From Paenarthrobacter nitroguajacolicus JCM 14115 (GTDB lineage: Bacteria > Actinomycetota > Actinomycetes > Actinomycetales > Micrococcaceae), in the NCBI GenBank assembly GCA_001313365.1, contig BBFS01000031.1, positions 1 to 46,666 on the forward strand: 46,666 bases of DNA. The letters are read 5' to 3'. The notes under the pieces were generated by a model. It was given only the letters and a program-made list of their open reading frames with translations, did not search any database and had not been told where the DNA came from. Position numbers and translations under genes: made by a program. Shown piece after piece: positions 1 through 9,136 of this stretch. Numbering within the stretch: the stretch's first letter is position 1; each line of letters begins with the position of its first letter.

Positions 1-53
1 TCACCAAGAAGCACTACCAATCAGTACTGAAGGACCGGATGCCACCTGCGTAA
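1..53 (+). CDS. C-terminal end of an upstream gene, unidentified
   Basis: The first 53 bases stay open in frame 3 and end in TAA, giving about 16 residues (ending KDRMPPA) with codon choice like the neighbouring genes. A second option is frame 1, which stops at 28-30 just where the hairpin at 30-68 begins and so fits a normal terminator position better. Too little is present to name the product. Confidence 0.25.
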   Translation, partial: TKKHYQSVLKDRMPPA

Positions 54-68
54 CGGCGTCCGGTCCTT
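30..68 (+). terminator. hairpin terminator of the upstream gene
   Basis: A 14-base stem (30-43 with 55-68, one G-T pair) closes an 11-base loop. It lies just before the DUF4191 gene and would end transcription entering from the left. There is only a weak T-rich tail. Confidence 0.55.
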
Positions 69-97
69 CTGCGTACATCACGTAGAATTAAGGCACT

Positions 98-862
98 ATG
101 GCGAACTCCTCTGATTCCAGCAATTCGACCCCCCCTCGGCCGACGCACCCAAGCGTGGGCTGTTCCAGCGCAAGCCCAAGGAAGCCAAGGCCAAGAAGCC
201 GAGCCAGCTGAAGCAGATTGCTGAAGTCTTCAAGATGACCCGGCGAAATGATCCACAGGTTGTCTGGATCATGGTGTTGGCATTCCTTGCAGTGGTTGCT
301 GTGGCCTTCCTCATTGGCTTCTTGCTGGAGAACTGGGTTACCGGCCTGATTATTGGTATCCCGCTTGGGCTGCTAGCCGCCGTCTTTATTCTTTCCCGCA
401 GAGCTGAGAAAGCCGCCTTCGCGCAAATCGAGAACCAGCCTGGCGCTTCCGGCGCAGCGCTTGGTACGCTCCGCCGCGGTTGGGTGACCCAGGATCAGCC
501 TGTTGCCGTCAACCCTCGCACCCAGGACGCTGTGTTCATGGCCATTGGCCGCCCCGGCGTCGTTCTGGTCAGTGAAGGTCCCACGCACCGCGTCAAGCCT
601 TTGGTGGACGCCGAGCGCAAGCGCCTCGCGCGCATCCTGCCCAACGTAACCATCCACGTTCTGGAATCCGGTCGCGGCGAGGGTCAAGTGCCCCCTGAAT
701 AAATTGGCCAAGACCATGGGCAAGCTGAAGAATGAACTCACCAAGGTGGAGGTCAATGCGGTCTCCAAGCGCATCAACTCCCTTGGAAACCGTCTGCCGA
801 TCCCCAAGGGCATCGATCCCTACAAGGCCCGCCCGGACCGCAAGGCCGCACGCGGACGCTGA
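98..862 (+). CDS. DUF4191 family membrane protein
   Basis: Reconstructed product is about 253 residues. It has a basic Lys-rich N-terminus (KPKEAKAKKPSQLKQI), two close membrane segments at roughly residues 54-105, and a cytoplasmic C-terminal half that ends in a basic tail. This is the usual build of actinobacterial DUF4191 proteins, often found near lipA and glnA; their function is not known. The ATG at 98 follows AAGG and a possible -10 (TAGAAT, 83-88). Two breaks are repaired: the C run at 129-135 (two bases too many) and the C run at 691-695 (one too many); both restore one continuous frame to the TGA at 860. The family call rests on recalled resemblance. Confidence 0.8.
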
Positions 863-872
863 TCCCGAAGAG

Positions 873-916
873 AAAACCGCCCCCCCTGTCGCTTGTAGGA
901 GACAGGGGCGGTTTTT
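873..916 (+). terminator. rho-independent terminator after the DUF4191 gene
   Basis: The arms AAAACCG...CTGTC and GACAGGGGCGGTTTT pair around an 8-10 base loop and are followed by a T tract (912-916). The right arm has four G where the left arm has seven C, so the C run appears to be over-long by about three. This is an independent, non-coding sign of the homopolymer problem described for the whole window. Confidence 0.85.
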
Positions 917-942
917 CGTTTGATGCGCGAAGGCAGGGAAAA

Positions 943-1379
943 CTACATCCTGATGAGGATGGTGTTCATCGCCTTGTCGTGCAGGCCTCGCTGGTCGGGA
1001 TCGAAGACGACGGCCGGGATGACAAGGCACAGCAGGAGGGTCCGCACCACGCGGCCAACGGACCAGCGGGTCCGCCACCCAGCCGAACCACGTGGATTCC
1101 GGCAATCCTGTGACCGATGCTGTAACCCAACGTTCCGATCAGCAGAATCTGTCCCACGGCAAAAATGGCCAACGTTGCCCAAGGGTTGCCACCGAAGGCA
1201 AAATTGCTGATCACGAGGGCGATGGTCCAGTCCACCATGATGCCCAGGATGCGCCTTCCGGCGCGTGCCATGGAACCTGGCCCGGATTCGGGCAACCCGA
1301 GCCGTTCACCAGGATATTTGGAGATTCCGGATGTGTCCGGCCCGCTCAGCCAAGAGCCAATGTCTTTACGATCTACCAC
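943..1379 (-). CDS. RDD family membrane protein
   Basis: About 145 residues. The core begins MARAGRRILGIMVDW, the R-x-x-x-x-x-D pattern of the RDD family, followed by two to three hydrophobic segments, and ends in the family's DPDQRGLHDKAMNT motif. RDD proteins are small integral membrane proteins, some linked to ion transport; no substrate can be read here. One base is missing near 1050 (a G lost from GCGGTG on the coding strand). The GTG start at 1379 has no usable ribosome site, but TAGGCT sits at 1386-1391, six bases upstream, which fits a leaderless mRNA. It converges with the DUF4191 gene. Confidence 0.82.
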
Positions 1380-1385
1380 CCTCCA

Positions 1386-1391
1386 AGCCTA
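1386..1391 (-). promoter_or_regulatory. -10 box of the RDD gene (leaderless start)
   Basis: TAGGCT on the minus strand is separated by exactly six bases from the GTG start at 1379. The purine-rich TGGAGG between them touches the start codon, too close to act as a ribosome site. The same hexamer at the same distance precedes panB. Confidence 0.5.
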
Positions 1392-1534
1392 ACGGCTGGC
1401 ATGCCTGGCGACCGACCGCAGGCGGATCGATCTTTGCCGCTTAGCGCCCGGATCTTCGCTCCGGTGTTCGCTCACCGGACCGACATGGACCGGACACCGG
1501 GAAGCCGACTACCGTTTACACAACAGATGATTCT

Positions 1535-1550
1535 GTAACCTGCCGGAAAC
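1535..1550 (+). promoter_or_regulatory. GlnR-type nitrogen box upstream of glnA1
   Basis: GTAAC, six bases, GAAAC: an exact match to the actinobacterial GlnR half-sites gTnAC-n6-GaAAC as I recall them. A degenerate extra unit (GTTTAC, 1514-1519) lies upstream. It is 158 bases before the glnA1 start and fits nitrogen control of that gene. Confidence 0.6.
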
Positions 1551-1697
1551 AATACCGACACCCCCCCCGGGAAATCCCATCTCCCTATGGTGGTATGAGT
1601 TGCCAGCCACCATGCACGGGGGGGAACTTTTTGTGTCTCCGGACCCTTGGAATGGGCTGCACCACGCGGCCTTCCGGGCCTGTTACTTGATATGCAT

Positions 1698-1703
1698 AAG
1701 GAG
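1698..1703 (+). promoter_or_regulatory. ribosome binding site of glnA1
   Basis: AAGGAG ends five bases before the ATG at 1709. It fixes the start, which also matches the conserved N-terminus [12 protein letters not shown]. Confidence 0.85.
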
Positions 1704-1708
1704 CATAG

Positions 1709-3147
1709 ATGTTCAAGACTGCGGACGAAGTCCTCAAGTTCATCAAAGACGAAGACGTCAAATTCGTCGATATCCGCTTCACCGACCTCCCTGGTGTCCA
1801 GCAGCACTTCAACGTGCCGGCCAAGAGTGTCGACCTCGATTTCTTCGTCCACGGCCAGCTCTTCGACGGATCTTCCATCCGCGGCTTCCAGGGCATCGCC
1901 GAGTCCGACATGCAGCTCATCCCGGATGTGACCTCGGCCTTCATCGACACGTTCCGCATCGAGAAGACGCTTGCGCTGAACTTCTCCATCGTGAACCCCC
2001 CGCACGGGTGACCCCTACCACCGCGACCCCCCCGCGGCGTGGCAGAGAAGGCTGAAGCGTACCTGGCATCCACCGGCATCGCAGACACCGCATTCTTCGC
2101 TCCCGAAGCCGAGTTCTTCGTCTTCGACAACGTCCAGTACGAGTCCTCCCCCCCGCAGGGCAGCTTCTACAAGATCGACTCCGAGGAAGCACACTGGAAC
2201 ACCGGCCGCAAGGAAGAGGGCGGCAACCTCGGTTACAAGACCCCCCCGTCAAGGGCGGTTACTTCCCGGTCTCCCCCCCACCGACAAGCAGGCCGACCTG
2301 CGCGATGCCATGTGCATCGAACTGGACAAGGCCGGCCTTGAGGTCGAGCGCTCCCACCACGAAGTTGGGTCCGCCGGCCAGGCTGAGATCAACTACAAGT
2401 TCACCACGCTGACCGCGGCTGCTGATGACCTGCAGAAGTTCAAGTACATCATCAAGAACACCGCGGATGCCTGGGGGGCAAGTCCGTTACCTTCATGCCG
2501 AAGCCTGTCTTCGGTGACAACGGCTCGGGCATGCACTGCCACCAGTCGCTGTGGAGCAACGGCGACCCCCCTGTTCTATGACGAGAAGGGCTACGCAGGC
2601 CTCTCCGACACCGCTCGCTGGTACATCGGCGGCCTGCTGAAGCACTCTTCAGCAGTCCTGGCCTTCACCAACCCGACGGTCAACTCCTACCGCCGTCTGG
2701 TCAAGGGCTTCGAAGCTCCCGTGAACATGGTCTACTCGCAGGGCAACCGCTCCGCCGGTATCCGTATCCCGATCACGGGCACCAACCCGAAGGCCAAGCG
2801 CATCGAGTTCCGCGCTCCGGACCCCTCGTCCAACCCGTACCTGGCGTTCGCCGCCCAGCTGATGGCCGGCATCGACGGCATCCGTAACCGCATTGAACCC
2901 CCCGGCTCCCATCGACAAGGACCTCTACGAGCTCCCGGCCGAGGAAGCCAAGGACATCCCCAAGGCTCCGGGTTCCCTGGAAGAAGCTCTTGAGGCCCTG
3001 CGCGAGGACAACGAGTTCCTGCAGGCCGGCGGCGTCTTCACCCAGGACCTCATCGACACTTGGATCGACTACAAGTACGAGAACGAGATCCGTCCGCTGT
3101 CGCTGCGCCCGAACCCGTACGAGTTCGAGCTCTACTACGGCGTCTAA
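1709..3147 (+). CDS. glnA: glutamine synthetase type I (GlnA1)
   Basis: Makes glutamine from glutamate, ammonia and ATP in the cytoplasm. The reconstructed protein is 474 residues, the usual size for this family: the span is 1439 bases, 14 more than needed, and the over-long runs I find add up to exactly 14. Visible motifs are the N-terminal [19 protein letters not shown], the ATP and glutamate site around [12 protein letters not shown] and [20 protein letters not shown], and the C-terminal LYELP, whose Tyr is the GlnE adenylylation site in homologues. Breaks lie at C or G runs 1996-2001, 2027-2033, 2241-2247, 2273-2279, 2473-2478, 2566-2571 and 2898-2903; the run at 2149-2155 adds one Pro without changing frame. 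Its own terminator follows, so it is probably a single-gene unit. Confidence 0.97.
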
Positions 3148-3161
3148 TACCGACACGTAAC

Positions 3162-3205
3162 AAAGAGGCCAGCCTCAGTCCGTTCAGACTGAGGCTGGCC
3201 TCTTT
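3162..3205. terminator. bidirectional terminator between glnA1 and a convergent gene
   Basis: A perfect 19-base stem (AAAGAGGCCAGCCTCAGTC and its complement) with a 6-base loop. The outer A/T bases supply a T tract on both strands, so it can serve glnA1 and the minus-strand gene that ends at 3220. Confidence 0.92.
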
Positions 3206-3219
3206 CGTGCGGGTGCGAA

Positions 3220-3569
3220 CTATTCAGACTTGCTTTGGTCGCGCTCCCGGAGATTCTTGGTAATCTCATCCAGCTTGTCCTTGACGAAGCTGGCGGCCTC
3301 CGAAATACCCTTTTCCGCGCTGCCCAACGGTCCAGCTGAAGGTACACGTCCTTATCGATGGGCAGGTCGTATTCGTCCTTCAGATGAGTGCCACCGGCAA
3401 CTCCGTCGAGGGACAGGTATACAAGGGCCTCGGTCCTTGCTATGCCCGCGATTGTACCGAAGACGACCGTGAAGTCATTGGGCTGAAAGCTCACAGAATG
3501 GCCCACGTGACGCCGGTCCAGTTCTCCGGCAGGAATGGCCTTCTCGGACGGATTTCCGTTGTATTCCAT
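3220..3569 (-). CDS. hypothetical protein, about 116 residues
   Basis: I do not recognise the family. The N-terminal two thirds look like a compact beta-rich domain (SVSFQPNDFTVVFGTIAGIA ... ALVYLSLDG), then a charged helical tail (EAASFVKDKLDEITKNLRER). One base is missing near 3326: the uncorrected frame runs into basic low-quality sequence, whereas adding one G (DRLGSAEKG) gives natural codons and a TAG at 3220. The ATG at 3569 is preceded by a purine run (GGGGGAAG) that can serve as ribosome site. It converges with glnA1 on a shared terminator. Confidence 0.55.
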
Positions 3570-3676
3570 GTACTTCCCCCCCTATGCGTTGAGATCAGAT
3601 ACATAAGAAGTCTATAAGGATACTTAGAGTATTGGGTTGGCAGATGCCGCCAGGGCCTCACCGAACGGGCGGCCCG

Positions 3677-3877
3677 CTACTGCTTTCCGTATTTTTTGTG
3701 CACTGCCTGCTTGCTCACGCCCAGGCACAGCGCAATCGCTTCCCACGACAAGCCGGATTGCCGGGCAGCCCGTACCAGAGATGCCTCCGTTCGGCCTACT
3801 TCCTTCTGCAACTCCGCAACGGCGTTAAGCGCCTCGGCCGGGCCCATGCCGTCCATGGATCCCACCAGTGTTTTCAT
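3677..3877 (-). CDS. small helix-turn-helix DNA-binding protein
   Basis: 66 residues in one unbroken frame. The C-terminus carries a helix-turn-helix (SWEAIALCLGVSKQAVHKKY) of the kind found in small repressors; the N-terminal half is a helix with a coiled-coil look (AVAELQKEVGRTEASLVRAA). The ATG at 3877 is chosen because GGAGG ends eight bases upstream. An in-frame ATG at 3892 would also be possible as a near-leaderless start. Two near-identical palindromes cover its -35 and -10 boxes, so autorepression is likely. It sits downstream of the acetyltransferase gene on the same strand but has its own promoter. The target and ligand are unknown. Confidence 0.75.
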   Translation of the reverse strand: MKTLVGSMDGMGPAEALNAVAELQKEVGRTEASLVRAARQSGLSWEAIALCLGVSKQAVHKKYGKQ

Positions 3878-3892
3878 CCGATCCACCTCCAT

Positions 3893-3914
3893 GGCGTCAA
3901 CAATAGTTGACGCC
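3893..3914 (-). promoter_or_regulatory. operator palindrome 1, over the -10 box
   Basis: GGCGTCAAC, four bases, GTTGACGCC: a perfect 9+9 inverted repeat. It contains the -10 hexamer TATTGT (minus strand, 3900-3905) of the small HTH gene. Confidence 0.65.
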
Positions 3915-3922
3915 AAGGACGC

Positions 3923-3940
3923 CGTCAACATTAATTGACG
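3923..3940 (-). promoter_or_regulatory. operator palindrome 2, over the -35 box
   Basis: CGTCAA, six bases, TTGACG. It is a near copy of palindrome 1, centre to centre 28 bases away, and contains the -35 hexamer TTGACG (3923-3928). The spacer to the -10 is 17 bases. The stop codon of the acetyltransferase gene (3931-3933) lies inside it. Confidence 0.65.
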
Positions 3941-4549
3941 CCAGGGTCCTGATGGGCGTGGTGCGGCGGTCGATCGAAAGCCTTGTACATGGTCCGCTGC
4001 GGACCCGCATTCCCGCCCAGATAGCGCCCCGAGTCTACGAATCCCGCTTTCGAGTAGGCCGCCAGCCCTGCCGGATTGCGTTCGTTAACGGAAAGCACGA
4101 CGCCGGCCTGCCCGCCACCCAGCCTGGCCGTCAACTTGCGCGCTTCCTCCACTGCGGCCCGCGCCGCCAAGGTACCGAGCCGCGCCCCCCCTGGCTTCCC
4201 GAGTCGATAAGGAACCCTCTCAACAACCACACCGACTCGTCATCCGGCCAACCCGCGAGCTTGGCAGCGCCGGACTGAAGGGTCAACACACCAACAGCAA
4301 CGCCCCCCCCTGACTCAATGACGTAAGGGAGCCGTGACTCTTCTTCCAAGGAAATCAGCATCATGCGTAAGGGATCCCCCCCAACGAAATCCCGCTGTTT
4401 GGCTTCAACAGCCAACTCCGCTACCGCGCCAAGCTGAATGGCGCGGGCGTCGTCGTCGAGCATTTTGAGGGGGGGATGAGCCAGATATCACCTCGCTCAT
4501 GACAATCACCGTCGACCAATAGTTCTTCTTCTGATTCATATTCGAGCAT
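3931..4549 (-). CDS. GNAT family N-acetyltransferase
   Basis: About 200 residues. The order of segments is that of a GNAT fold: N-terminal helices (LGAVAELAVEAKQRDFVG), central strands (SRLPYVIES, VAVGVLTLQ, SVWLLRGFLI), an acetyl-CoA loop region (SQGARLGTLAARAAVEEAR) and the C-terminal VNERNPAGLAAYSKAGFVDSG typical of these enzymes. The substrate cannot be read. The ATG at 4549 follows GGGAG by nine bases and lies 19 bases after glnE, so it is probably co-transcribed with glnA2 and glnE. Frame breaks are at the C or G runs near 4185 and 4470; runs near 4312 and 4377 add a residue each without changing frame. Confidence 0.78.
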
Positions 4550-4568
4550 TTTCGGAATCTCCCACGCC

Positions 4569-7500
4569 TCAGTTGCCGTAGAACTCTTTCTCAAAAACGC
4601 CCCTGGCACGACGACTAAGCCGCAGGTAGTCCTCTTCGAAGTGCCCCCGCGTTCCCGGGTTCATATCCACACCAGCGGGCCACAGCCTCAAGGTCTTTCC
4701 TCGATGACGGAAGAAGATCCGAGGCACGTCCGGTAACGATGACGTTTGCGGAGCGGATGCGGCTTGCGAGTCGCCAGGCCTCCCTCAGGAGGCCAGCGTC
4801 GTCTTCGGCGATTAATTCCAACTTCTCCGCAGCGGCCAGGGCATCCAGAGTTGACGTGGTCCGCAGCTCGGGATGCTCTCCGGCATGCTGGAGTTGAATG
4901 AGCTGAACCAACCATTCAACGTCACTCAAGCCGCCCCTGCCAAGCTTGACGTGCCTGGCCGGGTCCGCACCACGAGGCAGGCGCTCCGACTCCACCCGGG
5001 CCTTAACACGGCGAATCTCCCGGACATCCTGCTCCGCAAGTTGCTCCGGGTAGCGGATGGGATCAATGAGACGTACAAAGTCTGCGGCAAGCTCGTCTGA
5101 GCCGGCCATCGGGCGGGCTCGCAGAAGCGCCTGCGCCTCCCAAATCAGCGACCATCGTCGGTAGTACTCCGCATACGATTCCAGGGACCGCACCATGGCA
5201 CCGTTTTTGCCCTCCGGCCGGAGGTCGGCGTCCACCATAAGCACTCGTTCGGCCATGATCGCAGGCTTGAGCGGCTGGGTGAGGAAGCTGGACACCTTGG
5301 CGACTATCGCCGTCGCCTGCTCTTGCGCCTCAGCATCGGTGAACCCGGGGCGGGCACGGTGCACGTAGATGACGTCCGCGTCCGAGCCGTAGCCGATCTC
5401 GCGACCACCCTGCCGTCCCATTGCCACCACCAGCACATCCGTTTTCAATGGGCCAGCCGAGGCCACCACGGACTCCGCTACGTGCAGCGCCCCCCGAGAA
5501 CCGCGGCCCGGTCCGTCTCGGCCAGAGCCAGTCCGACGGCATCCTGGTCCAGCAATCCAGCGCTATCCGCGATCGCGGTGCGCAGGATCTCACGACGCCG
5601 GATCAGCCGGATCAGCCTCATGGCACTCTCGGGATCCGCATGGCGGGAAAGCTTGGACCGGATTTCCTGCCACTGGGCTTCGAAGGGAACCGGCGCCAGC
5701 TCCTTGTCGCTGCCCAACCAGGCAACGGACTCCGGAGACACTTCCAACAAGTCTGAAATCAGCCGCGAATTAGCCAGGACCTGGCAGAGTCGCTCCGCTG
5801 CCGCTTGGGAGTCCCGGAGCAGCCCCAAATACCAGTGGGTTGTTCCGAGGGCTTCGCTGACCCTACGGAAGGCCAGCAGTCCGGCGTCGGGATCCACGCC
5901 CTCGGCGAGCCACCCCCAAGAGGATCGGCAGGAGCTGCCTCTGCAGTGCCGCTCGCCGGCTGACACCCGCGGTGAGCGCTTCGATATGCCGCATGGCGCC
6001 TTGGGGATCCAGATAACCAAGTGCGGCGAGGCGACCCTGGGCGGCCTCCGGGCTGAGCTTCGCGTCTTCGCTGCTCAGCTTCGCTGCGGTATTGAGCAAA
6101 GGCCGGTAGAAGATCCGTTCGTGCAGCTCACGGACGGATTTCTTGGTCTTTTGCCAGGTGGCCATCAGTTGGTCAGGGTGTGGCCGCTCCAGTGCGAACG
6201 GACCGAGGACGGCCTTGGCGAGGAAGCGCTGGGCGTCCTCAGTGACAGGCATAAGGTGGTCCTACGCAACTGGAAAAGCTGAATTCTGTGTTCCAACAGG
6301 CGCAGGTAGCGGTAGGCGTTGTCGAAGGCCGCTGCGTCCGTGCGACCGATATAGCCGCCGGCAGACAATGCCGCAATGGCAGAAGTGGTGTCCCGGCACC
6401 TGAGTGACTCGTCAGACTTTCCATGCACCAGTTGCAGCAACTGGACCGTGAATTCAACGTCGCGGAGCCCGCCGCGACCCAGCTTGATTTGGCGCTGTTC
6501 CTCGGCGGCCGGGATGTAGTCGGTCACCCTGCGGCGCATGGCTTGGACCGACTCCACGAAACCCTCGCGTCCCGCGGATGCCCAGACAAGTGGTTCCACG
6601 GCCTTCTCGTAACGCTGGCCCAGTTCCCGGTCGCCGGCAATGGTCCTTGCCTTCAGCAGCGCCTGGAATTCCCAGCTTTCGGCCCATCGGGCGTAGTAGC
6701 TCAAATGTGAGGGAAGGGTACGAACCAGGGGTCCGGATTTACCCTCCGGACGGAGATTGGCATCAACTTCCCACAACCCGGGTTCGGGCGCCGAGGAAGA
6801 GATCGCCCTGGAAATGCCGGATGCGAGGGCCGTGCCGATGGTGGAGGCACGGGCGTCGTCCAACTCCCCCCCTGCTTCGATGACATAGATGACATCGACA
6901 TCGGAAATGTAGTTCAGCTCCCGGGCGCCACACTTACCCATGCCAATGACGGCAAGCCCAACATCGGAAATTTCCGCAGCGTCGAACTGGGCTGCCGCTT
7001 CGGCCCGGGAGACCGCCAGGGCGGCCTCAATGGCAGCACCGGCGAGATCGGCCAGCTCGGCACCGACCGCGGGCATGAAGTCTGTTGGTGATGCCGCGCA
7101 GATGTCCTTGATGGCGAGCTCGGTTAAACCTCGGCGGTAGCGCTCCGCAAGGCCGCGTAGGCCGGCAAGCCGGTGATTCCGGCCACCGGGCGTTGAGCGC
7201 CCGGTTCGGCTTTCACGGAGCGAAGCAGCAATGCCCGCAGCTCTTCGTTGGAAGCTTGGACCGGCTCCGGGCTGACCCGGACATTGAAGACATCCAGATG
7301 CTCCGGTCGTCGCATGAGAAACTCCCCCCAAGGCCTCCGAGGCACCCAGAAGCCGGTACATGGGCTCGCTGGTGTCCGGGTCAGCCGCGGCCAGCTTCTT
7401 CAGCCCCGGGTTCTTCTCAATGAGCCGGACCAGTGACTGGAGAGCCGTGTCCGGGCTCGCCGACAAGGAAAGCCCGGCGAACAGTGCGTCCTCGTCGATC

Positions 7501-7586
7501 CCCTCAAGTTCGGGAGCAGCAAGAAACCGTTCGCCCTTTTCGAGGTCACTGAATCCGGCTGAGATGAGCCGACGCGCAAGGCTCAT
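4569..7586 (-). CDS. glnE: bifunctional glutamine synthetase adenylyltransferase / deadenylase (GlnE)
   Basis: Adds and removes AMP on the glutamine synthetase tyrosine, tuning ammonia assimilation to nitrogen supply. About 1000 residues, the family's length. Both nucleotidyltransferase domains are visible: N-terminal GKCGARELNYISDVDVIYV and C-terminal GRQGGREIGYGSDADVIYV, each with the G-S/x-D-x-D metal site and a downstream ANLRPEGK or ADLRPEGK; GRGGLRDVEF and GRGGLSDVEW follow. The C-terminus is EDYLRLSRRARGVFEKEFYGN. The ATG overlaps the glnA2 stop (ATGA), so translation is coupled. Breaks are near 7326, 7144, 6258, 5908, 5491 and 4645. Its targets, glnA1 and probably glnA2, flank it. Confidence 0.96.
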
Positions 7587-8946
7587 TGGCCCGGCCTAGA
7601 GAATGCGAGATTGCGCTGCAACTCATACGGGGGGGTGACCTGGAGGCGGTAGTCCTGCCACTCTGCACGCTTGTTGCGCAGGAAGTGCTCGAACACCTGC
7701 TCCCCCAGGATCTGGGCCACCAGTTCGGATTCCTCCATGGCCCGGATGGCATCGTGGAGGCTTGCCGGCAACGGCGCATGTCCCATTGCCCTGCGCTCCG
7801 CAGTGTCAATGACCACACGTCGTCTTCGGCGGCGGCCGGAAGTTCGTAGCCTTCCTCGATGCCCTTCAAGCCGGCACCGAGCAGCACGGCGTAGGCCAGG
7901 TAGGGATTGGTTGCGCTGTCGATGCCGCGGTACTCGATGCGTGCCGACTGGCCCTTACCGGGCTTGTACAGCGGGACTCGTACCAATGCTGAGCGGTTGT
8001 TGTGGCCCCCCCAGCTCAAGTAGCTCGGGGCCTCTCCGCCGCCCCCCCAGAGGCGCTTGTATGAGTTGACAAACTGGTTGGTGACGGCCGTGAACTCAGG
8101 AGCGTGCTTGAGGATTCCGGCAATGAACTGCCGCGCCGTCTTGGACAGCTGGAACTCCGCTCCGGCTTCGAAGAACGCGTTGGTGTCGCCTTCGAAAAGC
8201 GAGAAGTGGGTATGCATGCCCGAACCGGGGGTGGTCCGTGAACGGCTTGGGCATGAACGTGGCGTAGGTGCCCTGCTGGAGGGCGACTTCCTTGATGACC
8301 GTGCGGAACGTCATGATGTTATCCGCGGTCTGGAGGGCATCGGCGTAACGGAGGTCAATCTCGTTTTGGCCCGGACCGCCCTCGTGATGGCTGAACTCCA
8401 CCGAGATACCGACCGATTCGAGCATGGTCACGGCGGTGCGGCGGAAGTCCTGCGCTACTCCGCCCGGTACGTGGTCAAAGTAGCCACCTTCGTCCACAGG
8501 AACCGGAGCCCCCCCGTCCGGGCCCAGTTCCTTCGACTTCAACAGGTAGAACTCGATCTCGGGATGGGTGTAGCAGGTGAAGCCCATGTCCGCGGCCTTC
8601 GCGAGGGTCCTCTTGAGGACGTTGCGGGGGGTCCGCGGCAGACGGTTCACCATCCGGAGTGAGGACGTCACAGAACATGCGGGACGTCTGCTCGGTCTCG
8701 CCACGCCACGGCAGGATCTGGAACGTGGAGGGGTCCGGTTGCGCGAGCATGTCCGACTCGAACACACGGGCAAGGCCCTCGATGGCCGAACCGTCAAAGC
8801 CAAGGCCCTCTTCAAAGGCGCTCAACTTCGGCCGGCGCCAGCGCCACCGATTTCAGGGAACCCACGACGTCGGTGAACCACAAGCGTACGAAGCGCACGT
8901 CACGCTCTTCGATCGTCCGCAGAACGAACTCTTGCTGGCGGTCCAT
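7583..8946 (-). CDS. glnA2: glutamine synthetase family protein GlnA2
   Basis: About 446 residues, matching the shorter glutamine synthetase paralogue of actinobacteria next to glnE. It starts MDRQQEFVLRTIEERDVRF and carries the catalytic pieces IEFYLLKSKE, SHHEGGPGQNEIDLRYADA, SGMHTHFSLFEG and IEYRGIDSATNPYLAYAVL. The C-terminal region ELVAQILGEQVFEHFLRNKR is typical of GlnA2. Whether it makes glutamine or acts on another amine is not shown by the sequence. ATG at 8946 is preceded by GAGG. Breaks are near 8822 (two G lost from GGG), 8626, 8229 and 7806; runs at 8512, 8042, 7990 and 7629 add residues in frame. glnE follows with a 4-base overlap. Confidence 0.93.
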
Positions 8947-9061
8947 AGGGCCTCTTTTCCGATTCAGTGTCCATGCCGCTGGTTTCAATGGATTGAAGCC
9001 ACGACAGCTCAGCCTTCACTCTACTAAGAGTTCCGTGCTAATGCCGCAGCAGTAGCTGCGT

Positions 9062-9077
9062 GTAACACAGCGTTTAC
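9062..9077. promoter_or_regulatory. possible degenerate GlnR-type site
   Basis: GTAAC, six bases, TTTAC (on the minus strand GTAAA-n6-GTTAC) in the divergent region between glnA2 and panB. The spacing is right but two positions miss the consensus. The remainder of 8947-9136 shows only the panB -10 box. Confidence 0.25.
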
Positions 9078-9124
9078 ATAAGGTGACGCCGGGCACACTG
9101 GTGGCAGCCGCCGTCGGCACCGCT

Positions 9125-9130
9125 TAGGCT
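9125..9130 (+). promoter_or_regulatory. -10 box of panB (leaderless start)
   Basis: TAGGCT ends six bases before the ATG at 9137, and no ribosome site lies upstream of that ATG. This predicts an mRNA beginning at the start codon. Confidence 0.5.
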
Positions 9131-9136
9131 CTATCC

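Larger units (their letters stand above)
1380..1708. other. intergenic region between the divergent RDD and glnA1 genes
   Basis: This 329-base gap has no convincing gene. It holds the RDD -10 box, a GlnR-type box at 1535-1550 and the ribosome site of glnA1. Long C/G runs at 1559-1569 and 1618-1624 are probably over-long. Confidence 0.7.

Noticed and set aside
5323..6282. Plus-strand frame of 319 codons opposite glnE
   Set aside because: Antisense to the conserved GlnE middle region; no start signal.
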